This document shows, piece after piece, positions 44,894 through 53,068 of a DNA stretch of 64,000 bases (position 1 is its first letter; each line of letters opens with the position of its first letter). The stretch is from UJ101 sp965262705 (lineage in GTDB: Bacteria > Bacteroidota > Bacteroidia > Flavobacteriales > UJ101): assembly GCA_965262705.1 (NCBI GenBank), contig OZ253556.1:1178001-1242000 (forward strand), given 5' to 3'. Position numbers and translations under genes: made by a program. The notes beneath the pieces are model-generated. The model did no database searches, had not been told where the DNA came from, and saw only the letters and a program-made list of their open reading frames with translations.

Positions 44894-46603
44894 ATGAAAG
44901 CAAATTTTATTTTCACACTTGCCGCGCTAAAAAGAAGCGGAGTTAAAAAATATATTACCGCTATCCTTATGTTGGTTTCTTTTTCTCTCTCTGGCCAGCA
45001 AAATCGATCCATTTACGGCATAGTTTTCTCAAAAAAGAATAAAAAACCGCTTACCGGCGCAAATATTCAAATAGTAAAATCTAATGCTCAAAAGAAAAAT
45101 ATCTTAGAGGCCGAACAGACCTTAACCAATGAACAAGGACTTTTTAATTTGACCCTCCCCTTAGAAGTCTCAAAAATCATCGTTAGTTTGTCGGGGTATA
45201 AAAGCCTTTCCCTTCCCCTTAAGAAAAATAAGAATTACTACACCGTGTATTTAGATGAAACGGGGATTTTAAAGTCAAGTATCATTTCTCTAAATAAAGT
45301 CGTTATTGGCAAAAAACTCAACACACTCAATATCATAAGCGATATTGACATCAAAACCAATCCTGTAAATTCGTCGCAGGATATTTTAAGAAAAGTACCC
45401 GGATTATTTATCGGACAACATGCTGGTGGTGGAAAAGCTGAACAAATTTTCCTGAGAGGCTTTGATGCCGACCACGGTACAGACGTTGCTATTAGTGTTG
45501 ATGATATGCCAGTTAACCTGTTTTCTCACGCACATGGGCAGGGTTATTCTGATTTACATTTTGTTATTCCCGAAACCAGTGATAAAATTGACTTTGGAAA
45601 AGGTGCATATTACGCCAATAAAGGCGATTTTGATAATGCCGGATATGTTAATTTCAAAACCAAAACCACATTAGACAACAGTCAGATAAAAATGGAAATC
45701 GGACAATTTGACACTTACAGGCTTTCAGGATTATTTAATGTTTTAAAAGAAAATAAACACAACGCCTACGTGGCAACCGAATTTATCAATACTAATGCTC
45801 AAGATTATCTAACGAATAAGATAAATAATATAGAGAAAAAATTGGAGGCAAAAATTGGGGTTTCAATTTTTTATGAAAAAAATCACAAAATTTGGCATTA
45901 TAAGGGTAATGATAGATTCCCATTAACAAGTACTTTTAAAACACTTGCTTGTGCTGCTGTTCTTTCACGAGTTGATTCTGGTCAAGAAAGATTGGAACGT
46001 ATCGTTGACATAAAAAAAGAAGATATGGTTGGATACGCTCCGGTAACGGAAAACTTTATTAATAAAAATATGACGATTAGCGAGCTATGTTCTGCAGCTA
46101 TGACATGGAGTGATAATTCAGCTGGGAACTTAATTTTACATTCCATTGGCGGTCCTAGAGCGTTAACTGCTTATCTGCGTAAAATCGGTGATAAAGAGAC
46201 ACAACTTTCTCGCTTAGAACCGGATTTGAATGAAGCTATTCCCGGAGATACGAGAGATACTACAACGCCTAATGCTATAACATATGATTTACATAATCTC
46301 TTGTTTGGGAATGTGCTGTCAGAAAAGTCTAAAAAACAATTAACCCAATGGCTAATGGGCAATAAAGTTGCCGATTCATTAATAAGATCTATTGTACCTG
46401 AAACTTGGCATGTCGGTGATAGAACAGGTGCTGGCGGCTATGGCTCTAGGGCAATTACAGCAATTATATGGCCCCCTGAGAAGAAACCTGTAATAATAGT
46501 AAGTATTTATATAACTGAAACAAATGCATCGTTTGAAGCGCGTAACCGGGCTATTGTTGAAATAAGTAAAGAAATCTTAGAACTAAATGATTTTAAGAAT
46601 TAA
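44894..46603 (+). CDS. Chimera: TonB-dependent receptor N-terminus/plug fused to class A beta-lactamase (CARB/PSE-like, RTG type)
   Basis: One 569-residue frame. Residues 1-~36 form a signal peptide (ILMLVSFSLSGQ). ~38-125 is a carboxypeptidase-regulatory-like domain (IYGIVFSKKNKKPLTGANI). ~145-260 is a TonB receptor plug (DILRKVPGLFIG, IFLRGFDADHGTDVAISVDD, FSHAHGQGYSDLHFVIPE). ~260-307 covers the first barrel strands. From ~311 the sequence is a class A beta-lactamase: S346TFK, S406DN, E442PDLN and R510TG, at offsets 60, 96 and 164 from the serine, exactly as Ambler 70/130/166/234. RTG instead of KTG and GDKETQLSRLEPDLNEA match carbenicillinases. The barrel is missing. The receptor signal peptide could export the enzyme to the periplasm. 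Confidence 0.9.
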   Translation: MKANFIFTLAALKRSGVKKYITAILMLVSFSLSGQQNRSIYGIVFSKKNKKPLTGANIQIVKSNAQKKNILEAEQTLTNEQGLFNLTLPLEVSKIIVSLSGYKSLSLPLKKNKNYYTVYLDETGILKSSIISLNKVVIGKKLNTLNIISDIDIKTNPVNSSQDILRKVPGLFIGQHAGGGKAEQIFLRGFDADHGTDVAISVDDMPVNLFSHAHGQGYSDLHFVIPETSDKIDFGKGAYYANKGDFDNAGYVNFKTKTTLDNSQIKMEIGQFDTYRLSGLFNVLKENKHNAYVATEFINTNAQDYLTNKINNIEKKLEAKIGVSIFYEKNHKIWHYKGNDRFPLTSTFKTLACAAVLSRVDSGQERLERIVDIKKEDMVGYAPVTENFINKNMTISELCSAAMTWSDNSAGNLILHSIGGPRALTAYLRKIGDKETQLSRLEPDLNEAIPGDTRDTTTPNAITYDLHNLLFGNVLSEKSKKQLTQWLMGNKVADSLIRSIVPETWHVGDRTGAGGYGSRAITAIIWPPEKKPVIIVSIYITETNASFEARNRAIVEISKEILELNDFKN

Positions 46604-46605
46604 TT

Positions 46606-47304
46606 TTATCCTTTATTTTTGCCATGGTGATGATGAGGGTGGTACTCTATCTTATTACCCAACTTTTCAATAGCCTTATCAATATAAGGATGAAGATAGT
46701 TACAAAATACCAAAAGAATAAATAAAATACCCATAATCTTTCTAAAATACTTTTGTATAAAATGAAAGCGCACTTTCAATATTCCTAAATAAGCTAAACT
46801 CATTAAAGAGGACATTGCAATAATCGAAATAAAAAAATATAAAATAGCTATGAATAAGAGTGTGTATTTGGTGAGTTGTTCTCCTGCTGAAATAAATGCA
46901 AAAACTATATCTAAACAAGGGCTAAATAAAAGACCCGTAAGAATTAATAAGTAAGTTCTTTTAAATTCTTTTTTAGATATAACTGCTTCGGTTTTTCCAG
47001 TGATGACACAAGTATGCTTAGGATTTTTAGAAAAAATATAATAGACCCCCAGCACTATAAGTATTATAGAACCTATAGCAGAAAAATACTCTATTTTGTT
47101 ATGAAAAAAAATACTTGCTACGCCTACTATTAATGCAAATACTAAAGTAGATAAGTTATGAACCACCGATGTGATAATGAAAAAAAGTATACTTTTTCTT
47201 AATGGCATAGAGTAGCTACGCACTAGTACAGGGGTTTCTGTCCAATGATTAGGCAAGAGCGAATGTAGAATTCCTGTTATTACGATAAAGAAAAGAATGG
47301 ACAT
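46606..47304 (-). CDS. Polytopic membrane protein with His-rich tail (UreH/NicO-like permease)
   Basis: 232 residues and about six hydrophobic segments. The N-terminus ILHSLLPNHWTETPVLVRSY and SVVHNLSTLVFALIVGVASI resemble UreH-like or nickel/cobalt-efflux-type permeases with conserved HxxxPNHW and H residues. The C-terminus ends HPHHHHGKNKG, a probable metal-binding tail. It is convergent with the TonB-receptor chimera (2-bp gap). A TonB receptor plus such a permease would fit outer and inner membrane metal uptake. Substrate is inferred only. Confidence 0.7.
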   Translation of the reverse strand: MSILFFIVITGILHSLLPNHWTETPVLVRSYSMPLRKSILFFIITSVVHNLSTLVFALIVGVASIFFHNKIEYFSAIGSIILIVLGVYYIFSKNPKHTCVITGKTEAVISKKEFKRTYLLILTGLLFSPCLDIVFAFISAGEQLTKYTLLFIAILYFFISIIAMSSLMSLAYLGILKVRFHFIQKYFRKIMGILFILLVFCNYLHPYIDKAIEKLGNKIEYHPHHHHGKNKG

Positions 47305-47383
47305 AATATTTTTTATTTATTAATTAAGATACTTGAATTTAATAATCTGGTAATTTAATAAATTAAAATATAAGATAGTTTAA

Positions 47384-47596
47384 TTATTTATCAAACGCCA
47401 GATGATTACCATAAATAAATTGTTTAATCTTAGCTATACCGCTTGACTTATCCGTGTGTGCGTCTATTTTAATATTTTTCCCATTAGGTGTATAAACATA
47501 GATGAATCCCTCTTTGTATGAAGATAATTTTATTTTTTTGCCTTGTGGAGTTACTGCATTCCAAGATTTATCTTGCTCATTGAAAACTAAATCCAT
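47384..47596 (-). CDS. Small hypothetical protein
   Basis: 70 residues without signal peptide. Two similar stretches, VTPQGKKIKLSSYKEGF and YTPNGKNIKIDAHTDK, suggest a short beta-rich repeat. It lies between the permease gene and the mlaE fragment on the same strand. I do not recognise it. It could be a real small protein or the tail of a lost gene. Confidence 0.45.
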   Translation of the reverse strand: MDLVFNEQDKSWNAVTPQGKKIKLSSYKEGFIYVYTPNGKNIKIDAHTDKSSGIAKIKQFIYGNHLAFDK

Positions 47597-47619
47597 CTTT
47601 TCCCCTTTGTTTTATCCTT

Positions 47620-47928
47620 TTAGGACTTCGATATTGAAGTGGTTCTTAGCCCTATAATAATATTGGTAAGAAAGGGGCTAGAAGATAATTGATTGCGCAT
47701 CTGAAGCGCAATAACTGCCCCTACAAAAAGAGCCACAAAACTAACAATACCAAAAGAACTAATACCGAGATCATTGATTTCTCGCATAATGAACTTACCA
47801 TAAATACGTATTTTTTCAGGTTTTTTAAAAACTCTGCCTAGCAATAGAAAATAAGCCCCTATATGAGATACTAATTTATAGCTTATAGAATTATTCTTTA
47901 TAAAATCAACTACTTTTTTTTAAAAAAA
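47620..47928 (-). pseudogene. mlaE-like ABC permease, N-terminal fragment
   Basis: The frame includes VVDFIKNNSISYKLVSHIGA, LLGRVFKKPEKIRIYGKFIM, then REINDLGISSFGIVSFVALF and GAVIALQMRNQLSS. This is the start of the MlaE/YrbE permease of the phospholipid transport system. It ends abnormally after IIIGLRTTSISKS, where the family continues for another ~150 residues. At the 5' side, the nearest ATG (47940) is out of frame because of a T7A8 run. mlaF and mlaD are not adjacent. Confidence 0.75.
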
Positions 47929-47979
47929 CATAAATTATCTTGCTTAGGCGAATTTATGAATAAAATCAAAAACCATTTT

Positions 47980-48164
47980 AAGACCATTGCAGAATATAAA
48001 ATATCCATATATACAGAAGCATTCAGCTTTAAACTGCTTCCTTCTCAAAAAATTAAAATCCTCCACACCCATTAGGTTGCTCCGGTATTTAATTTTAGCT
48101 TACGCTGACTTGCAGTTCCTCGGGCGTTGCATTTTTTTGCTAAAGTGCTTTTTGCAACGGTCTC
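47980..48164. mobile_element. MITE (185 bp), reverse orientation
   Basis: AAGACCATTGCAGAATATAA to GCTTTTTGCAACGGTCTC, with the usual interior. It ends 4 bp before the stop codon of the wHTH regulator gene. Confidence 0.85.
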
Positions 48165-48167
48165 ATA

Positions 48168-48455
48168 TTATAAATTCAAGTATTGTTTCATTTGTTCTAC
48201 ATATTTAGCAAAAGCCTCTTTTCCCTTTACCGTCAAGGTGCAATACGTTTTGGGATAGTTTCTTTCAAAGGTTTTTTCTATACGAATATAACCGGCACTG
48301 CTTAGTTTTTTTAGTTGATGACTAAGGTTCCCTTGCGTAGTATGGGTTCTTTGTTTTAAATAATTAAAATCTGCTTTTTCAAGGGAAATTAAAATCGAAA
48401 CCACTGACAACCGAAGGGATTGGTGCAACACCGGGTCTAGTTTTTCATATTTCAT
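48168..48455 (-). CDS. Small winged-helix transcriptional regulator
   Basis: 95 residues. The wHTH is visible as SVVSILISLEKADFNYLKQR, THTTQGNLSHQLKKLSSAGY and IRIEKTFERNYPKTYCTLT. It resembles the MarR/ArsR-like DNA-binding domain protein of about 95 residues that often pairs with a small membrane protein in Bacteroidota. It follows the 185-residue membrane protein gene by 4 nt, so the two are co-transcribed and translationally close. The target is unknown, possibly its own operon. Confidence 0.88.
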   Translation of the reverse strand: MKYEKLDPVLHQSLRLSVVSILISLEKADFNYLKQRTHTTQGNLSHQLKKLSSAGYIRIEKTFERNYPKTYCTLTVKGKEAFAKYVEQMKQYLNL

Positions 48456-48459
48456 TTTA

Positions 48460-49017
48460 TCATTTTTTTATCAAATACGCAGGAGTCAAGTAACCAATGG
48501 TATAAGCAACAGCAGTTAATAAAAGAGGGTTGATAGAAGTATGTGAAACTAAGCCACAGGCAATGTACAAAATGATTCCGCCAAAGATGAGCCATTTTTC
48601 TTTCAATACCAATCCAGAGATGAAGGTACCACATCCGGTTAGCAAGTAAATAAGCGCTATGGAAAAAGGAAAAATGCCGAAGACTAAGAGAAAGATCGTA
48701 CAGCCTAAAGTTAACCACATGTTAGTTAGAAAACTTTCGTGATAAGTTTTGTAGCGATTTTTCATTCTTTTTTTCCAACCCAAAAACAGCGTATATATAA
48801 AACATGCACTTATCATGAAAGGCCATAGCAGGTAGCCATACGCAAAGTCCTTAAAATAATGAGTTAAAATGTAATGTAATAGAGCAGTTAGTACTACTAC
48901 CCAGCCCCAAAGTAAATAATATTGACGACTTTCACTAAAATTTTCTTTGGTTTGCGCGATGCTTTGTTCGATGATTTTCAGACTCTCTTGGGGAGTCAAT
49001 CCTTTTTCTTTATCCAT
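48460..49017 (-). CDS. Membrane protein paired with the wHTH regulator
   Basis: 185 residues with a soluble N-terminus (TPQESLKIIEQSIAQTKENF) followed by about five hydrophobic segments: YLLWGWVVVLTALLHYIL, LLWPFMISACFIYTLFL, LTLGCTIFLLVFGIFPF and others. No catalytic motif. First gene of a two-gene operon with a strong promoter at 49041-49070. Role unknown. Confidence 0.82.
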   Translation of the reverse strand: MDKEKGLTPQESLKIIEQSIAQTKENFSESRQYYLLWGWVVVLTALLHYILTHYFKDFAYGYLLWPFMISACFIYTLFLGWKKRMKNRYKTYHESFLTNMWLTLGCTIFLLVFGIFPFSIALIYLLTGCGTFISGLVLKEKWLIFGGIILYIACGLVSHTSINPLLLTAVAYTIGYLTPAYLIKK

Positions 49018-49040
49018 TGTTATAAAATTAAATTACTTTG

Positions 49041-49070
49041 CAAATATAATATAGTTTGTAAAACAAACAA
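49041..49070 (-). promoter_or_regulatory. Promoter of the membrane protein-wHTH operon
   Basis: On the minus strand TTG (49068-49070), 19-bp spacer, TATATTTG (49041-49048), then the ATG 23 bp downstream. Confidence 0.72.
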
Positions 49071-49268
49071 AAAAATAGAAAATATTTAGCTTTACTCACC
49101 TGCAGTTGATAGGGTGCTTTTTGCAACAGTTTCATAATATTTTTTACTTTTGCCACTGGTAACCATTTTGACTCAGCAGATCAAAAATATAAGAATTGTA
49201 ACTGTAGTTCAGCGAAGCTAAAGTGCTTTTTGCAACGGTCTCAGGTCTTAAATTTTTAAAAAATTATT

Positions 49269-49811
49269 ATGAATTATAAAGAAAAATTAAAGGAAATCCG
49301 GGTTTTTATTTTTGACTGTGACGGAGTGTTTACAGATGGTACATTATTAATGTATCCCGATGGTTATCTGTTACGTCGTTTTAATGCTAAAGACGGTTAT
49401 GCAGTACAAATTGCACTAAAGAAAGGCTGGCGAATTGCCATTATTACAGGAGGAAAAGATAAAGCGATAAAAACTCGTTTTTCTAACTTAGGCATAACCG
49501 ATGTATTTCTTAACGCTCAAGATAAACTTATTGCTTTTAATCAATATGTAGAAAAATATAACCTTAGTCATGAAGAAATATTATATATGGGCGATGACTT
49601 GCCTGATATTCCATTGCTTGAAAAAGCAGGTTTACCCTGTTGTCCAAATGATGCAGTTATGGAAGTAAAAAACTGTTCAAAATATATTTCAAATATCAAA
49701 GGAGGCGAAGGTTGTGTTCGTGATATTATTGAACAAACTTTGAAAATTCAAAACCAATGGATAGTAAGTAAAAAAGATTTGATTGCTCAAGAAATTGATA
49801 ATCAATTATAA
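49269..49811 (+). CDS. kdsC: 3-deoxy-D-manno-octulosonate-8-phosphate phosphatase
   Basis: 180-residue C0-type HAD phosphatase. Motif I is DCDGVFTDG (Asp16, Asp18), ITGGKDKAIKTRFSNLG is motif II, and GDDLPDIPLLEKAGLPCCP is motif IV. It matches KdsC, which dephosphorylates Kdo-8-phosphate before activation and transfer by WaaA (9 kb). The tail past 160 is longer than in E. coli. It is convergent with aroK; the two stop codons overlap by 6 bp. Confidence 0.93.
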   Translation: MNYKEKLKEIRVFIFDCDGVFTDGTLLMYPDGYLLRRFNAKDGYAVQIALKKGWRIAIITGGKDKAIKTRFSNLGITDVFLNAQDKLIAFNQYVEKYNLSHEEILYMGDDLPDIPLLEKAGLPCCPNDAVMEVKNCSKYISNIKGGEGCVRDIIEQTLKIQNQWIVSKKDLIAQEIDNQL

Positions 49812-50354
49812 AGCTTTAATTATACCTTTACTATTAATTTCTTCTACTAACTCCTTAGGCGACTTATTATCGCATTTTAATGTATGCTTAGCTTTTTCAT
49901 AAAAAAGTTGACGCTCAAAAAGATGTTTAGCTATAAATTCAAATAATTTTTCATCTTTAATAGATTTAATCATAGGACGATTGGCCTTTTCTTTATTTAA
50001 CCTGCTCGTAAGATTTTTAATGGAATTATAAAGATAAATGCTTATGCTTTTTTTATTAATCAAACGCATATTATCGTAGTAACAAGGGGTTCCACCACCA
50101 AGTGAAAGCACTATATTGTTAGGCATATTTAAAACCTTACATAAAATTTTATGCTCTATTTTTCTAAAATAAATTTCACTTTTTTTTTCAAAAATCACTG
50201 TAATTTTCTGCTGTAATTCTTGTTCGATTAAAGTATCTAAATCAAAAAAAGAAAAAGACCAATATTGAGCCAGTTCCTTTCCTATCTTTGTTTTTCCACT
50301 CCCCATATAACCAAGTAAAGTGATTATCATAGTTTTACTTTCAGGTATTTTCAA
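49806..50354 (-). CDS. aroK: Shikimate kinase
   Basis: 182 residues with the Walker A GYMGSGKTKIG (15-25), FFDLDTLIEQ, a FRKIEHKIL segment and the substrate-binding LSLGGGTPCY. It phosphorylates shikimate in aromatic amino-acid synthesis. The first ATG gives eight extra residues; an internal Met at residue 9 is an alternative start. It is the last gene of a probable rpiB-purE-aroK unit (5-bp gap to purE). Confidence 0.93.
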   Translation of the reverse strand: MKIPESKTMIITLLGYMGSGKTKIGKELAQYWSFSFFDLDTLIEQELQQKITVIFEKKSEIYFRKIEHKILCKVLNMPNNIVLSLGGGTPCYYDNMRLINKKSISIYLYNSIKNLTSRLNKEKANRPMIKSIKDEKLFEFIAKHLFERQLFYEKAKHTLKCDNKSPKELVEEINSKGIIKAL

Positions 50355-50359
50355 TTAAT

Positions 50360-50833
50360 TCATAGGTCTTGTTCTATTTGTTTTGAGAGTTTTTGCACCT
50401 GATCCTGGCGATATTTTTTCAATTTTTCTTTATATTCCGGATGTTTAACAGATAATATTTGCACGGCTAAAAAAGCAGCATTACGAGCATTATTAATTCC
50501 TACAGTTGCCACCGGAATATCTTTAGGCATCTGAACAATACTATATAATGCATCTAAACCTTCAATGGCCCCTTTTAATGGTACCCCTATTACCGGAATA
50601 GTTGTTTTTGAAGCAATAACACCAGGTAAATGAGCTGCCAGTCCTGCCCCTGCAATAATGACTTCTACACCTGTTTTTTCCCACTCCTTTAATTTTTCTG
50701 ATAGAACATTAGATAATCGATGAGCTGAAATAGCAAAAGCCTTATAAGGAACTTCAAATTCCTCTAGACCTCTTGCTGCTTTTGACATTACTTCTTTATC
50801 TGATGTGCTTCCAAATACAATTACTACTTTCAT
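50360..50833 (-). CDS. purE: N5-carboxyaminoimidazole ribonucleotide mutase
   Basis: 157 residues. VVIVFGSTSDKEVMSKAA, AHRLSN, IAGAGLAAHLPGVIAS and NARNAAFLAVQILS are the class I PurE motifs. It converts N5-CAIR to CAIR in purine synthesis. It lies between rpiB and aroK. purK is not nearby. Confidence 0.96.
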   Translation of the reverse strand: MKVVIVFGSTSDKEVMSKAARGLEEFEVPYKAFAISAHRLSNVLSEKLKEWEKTGVEVIIAGAGLAAHLPGVIASKTTIPVIGVPLKGAIEGLDALYSIVQMPKDIPVATVGINNARNAAFLAVQILSVKHPEYKEKLKKYRQDQVQKLSKQIEQDL

Positions 50834-50865
50834 ACATCTTATTTTTTTATAATATACTAATTTTA

Positions 50866-51297
50866 TTAACTTATTTTATCTATTCTTCTTTGATGCCTTT
50901 CACCATCAAAAGTTGTATAAATAAAGGTTTTTACCATTTCTAAAGCTGTATCTAAATTTACAAAACGGGCAGGAATCGAAATCATGTTAGCATCATTATG
51001 CAAACGTGCTAATCTGGATAATTCATTATTCCATACTAATGCACATCTAATTTTTTTATGCTTATTAGCCGTCATAGCAGCACCATTACCACTCCCGCAT
51101 AAGACTATACCAAGATCAGCATCTTGCTTCTCAACCGATTCAGCAACTGGATGAATAAAATCAGGATAATCCACACTTTCTGTTGAAAAAGATCCAACAT
51201 CTTCTACATTAATATTTTGAGAAGTTAATAATTTTATTATTTCTTTTTTATATGCTACACCCGCATGATCTGATCCTAAACAAACCTTCATTTTCAA
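50866..51297 (-). CDS. rpiB: Ribose-5-phosphate isomerase B
   Basis: 143 residues with LGSDHAGVAYKKEI, DVGSFSTESVDYPDF, the active-site CGSGNGAAMTANK and HNDANMISIPARFV. It interconverts ribose-5- and ribulose-5-phosphate. First gene of the rpiB-purE-aroK cluster and divergent from pgk across a 549-bp AT-rich gap. Confidence 0.95.
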   Translation of the reverse strand: MKMKVCLGSDHAGVAYKKEIIKLLTSQNINVEDVGSFSTESVDYPDFIHPVAESVEKQDADLGIVLCGSGNGAAMTANKHKKIRCALVWNNELSRLARLHNDANMISIPARFVNLDTALEMVKTFIYTTFDGERHQRRIDKIS

Positions 51298-51846
51298 TAT
51301 AATATTTCAATTTTACTCAAAATAAGCTAACTAATTTAAAGCTAATGTTAATCATAAGTTATTAAATTGTTAATAATTTAGTTGAAAATTTCTAATTAAA
51401 AATAATAAAAAAACTTGATTTTAACGATTAAAAAATATATAAGAAAAAATAATTTATTAATCAATTCATTTTTATTATTTATACTCCTCAAACTAATCAC
51501 AATTTATTTCACAAAATTACATCTTTTTAAATAATAAAGTTATTCTTAAAAAAATAATTAACCATATTTTTATAATTGTTAATATTTATATAAAGTATTT
51601 CAAATCAAATAAATAAAATTAATATGATGTATAAAAAATAGTTGAAAACCTTTTATAAAATATAAACTCTAAAAGTTTTTAACTTATTAACAGTAGCTCA
51701 TATATTCATCATTATTTTTAATTTTATATTATAAATTAGAATTATAATGTAATGATTACTCTGTTTAAAAATCAGCAAAAAAACTATCGAAAAACAAATT
51801 ATAAAATATAAATTTGTAGCCTGATATTTAAAGAAATAAAATTTCT
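51298..51846. other. Very AT-rich 549-bp intergenic region, candidate replication origin
   Basis: No gene is seen. Base composition is above 80% A+T. DnaA-box-like 9-mers with two mismatches to TTATCCACA occur, for example TGTTAATAA at about 51369 and TTATTAACA at about 51684. Genes diverge from it on both sides, and two parS sites lie 5-7 kb away. It contains the pgk promoter at the right end. The origin assignment is only an inference. Confidence 0.35.
51809..51816 (+). promoter_or_regulatory. -7 box for pgk
   Basis: TAAATTTG matches TAnnTTTG, 30 bp before the pgk ATG. No good -33 TTG at standard spacing. Confidence 0.5.
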
Positions 51847-53037
51847 ATGAGAATCATTGATGATTTTAATTTTAAAAATAAAAAAGCACTTATTCGTGTC
51901 GATTTTAATGTTCCGTTAGATGAAAATAAAAACATTACTGATGATACACGAATAAAGGCCGCAAAGCCTACAATAATTAAAGTATTAGAAGATGGCGGCA
52001 GTTGTATTTTAATGTCTCATTTAGGTCGGCCAAAAGGAGTAATTTCAGATGATTTATCACTAAAACACATTGTAAAACATCTAACTGAAATATTGAATAT
52101 CCAAGTAAAGTTTGTTGCTGATTGTGTCGGAGAAACTGTTGAAAAAGAAGTAACAGATTTAAAATCAGGGGAAATTCTTTTATTAGAAAATTTACGTTTT
52201 CATAAAGAAGAAAAAGAAGGCGATATTGATTTTGCTAAGCGCCTATCAGGCTTAGGTGATATTTATGTTAATGATGCTTTCGGTACAGCGCATCGTGAAC
52301 ACGCTTCTACAGCTGTTGTAGCAAGATTTTTCTCAGATAATAAATGTTTTGGATATTTATTAGCCAAGGAAGTAGAAGCAATTAATAAAGTACTAAAAGA
52401 CGGTAAAAAACCTGTTACGGCTATTCTTGGAGGTTCAAAAGTTTCATCTAAAATTACAATTATTAAAAATATACTTTCTTCTATTGATAATTTAATCATT
52501 GGCGGGGGAATGACTTACACTTTTGTAAAGGCTCTTGGAGGAAATATAGGTGATTCTATCTGTGAAGAAGATAAATTACAGTTGGCTTTAGATATTTTAG
52601 AAGAAGCAAAGCAAAATAATGTCAGCATTTTTATAGGAAGAGATTCTGTTGTTGCCAATACTTTTTCTGAGGATGCAGAAACTAAAGTTCTACAAACGAA
52701 TAAAATTACTAAAGGTTGGCAGGGGTTAGATATTGGTAATAAATCTATTGAGGAATTTTCTGAAGTAATAAAAAATTCTAAAACTATCCTATGGAACGGT
52801 CCTCTTGGTGTTTTTGAAATGGAAAGATTTTCTGTGGGTACTAAGGCTATAGGAGATGCTGTTGCTAAAGCAACTCAGAACGGTGCTTTTTCACTTGTAG
52901 GTGGAGGAGATTCAGTAGCTGCAGTGAAACGATTTGGTTATGCAGATAAAGTTTCTTATGTTTCAACAGGTGGCGGTGCTATGTTAGAATCCTTAGAAGG
53001 CAAAAAATTGCCCGGGGTGGCTGCTATTTTGGAATAA
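51847..53037 (+). CDS. pgk: Phosphoglycerate kinase
   Basis: 396 residues. RVDFNVPLDENKNITDDTRI, MSHLGRPKG, ENLRFHKEEKEGD, the AILGGSKVSSK nucleotide region, WNGPLGVFEMERFSVGT and the C-terminal GGGDSVAA are all present. It makes ATP in glycolysis. A remnant MITE end (GAGACCGCTACAAGAAGCAC at 53042) follows the stop. Confidence 0.97.
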   Translation: MRIIDDFNFKNKKALIRVDFNVPLDENKNITDDTRIKAAKPTIIKVLEDGGSCILMSHLGRPKGVISDDLSLKHIVKHLTEILNIQVKFVADCVGETVEKEVTDLKSGEILLLENLRFHKEEKEGDIDFAKRLSGLGDIYVNDAFGTAHREHASTAVVARFFSDNKCFGYLLAKEVEAINKVLKDGKKPVTAILGGSKVSSKITIIKNILSSIDNLIIGGGMTYTFVKALGGNIGDSICEEDKLQLALDILEEAKQNNVSIFIGRDSVVANTFSEDAETKVLQTNKITKGWQGLDIGNKSIEEFSEVIKNSKTILWNGPLGVFEMERFSVGTKAIGDAVAKATQNGAFSLVGGGDSVAAVKRFGYADKVSYVSTGGGAMLESLEGKKLPGVAAILE

Positions 53038-53068
53038 TGAATGAGACCGCTACAAGAAGCACTTAAAA

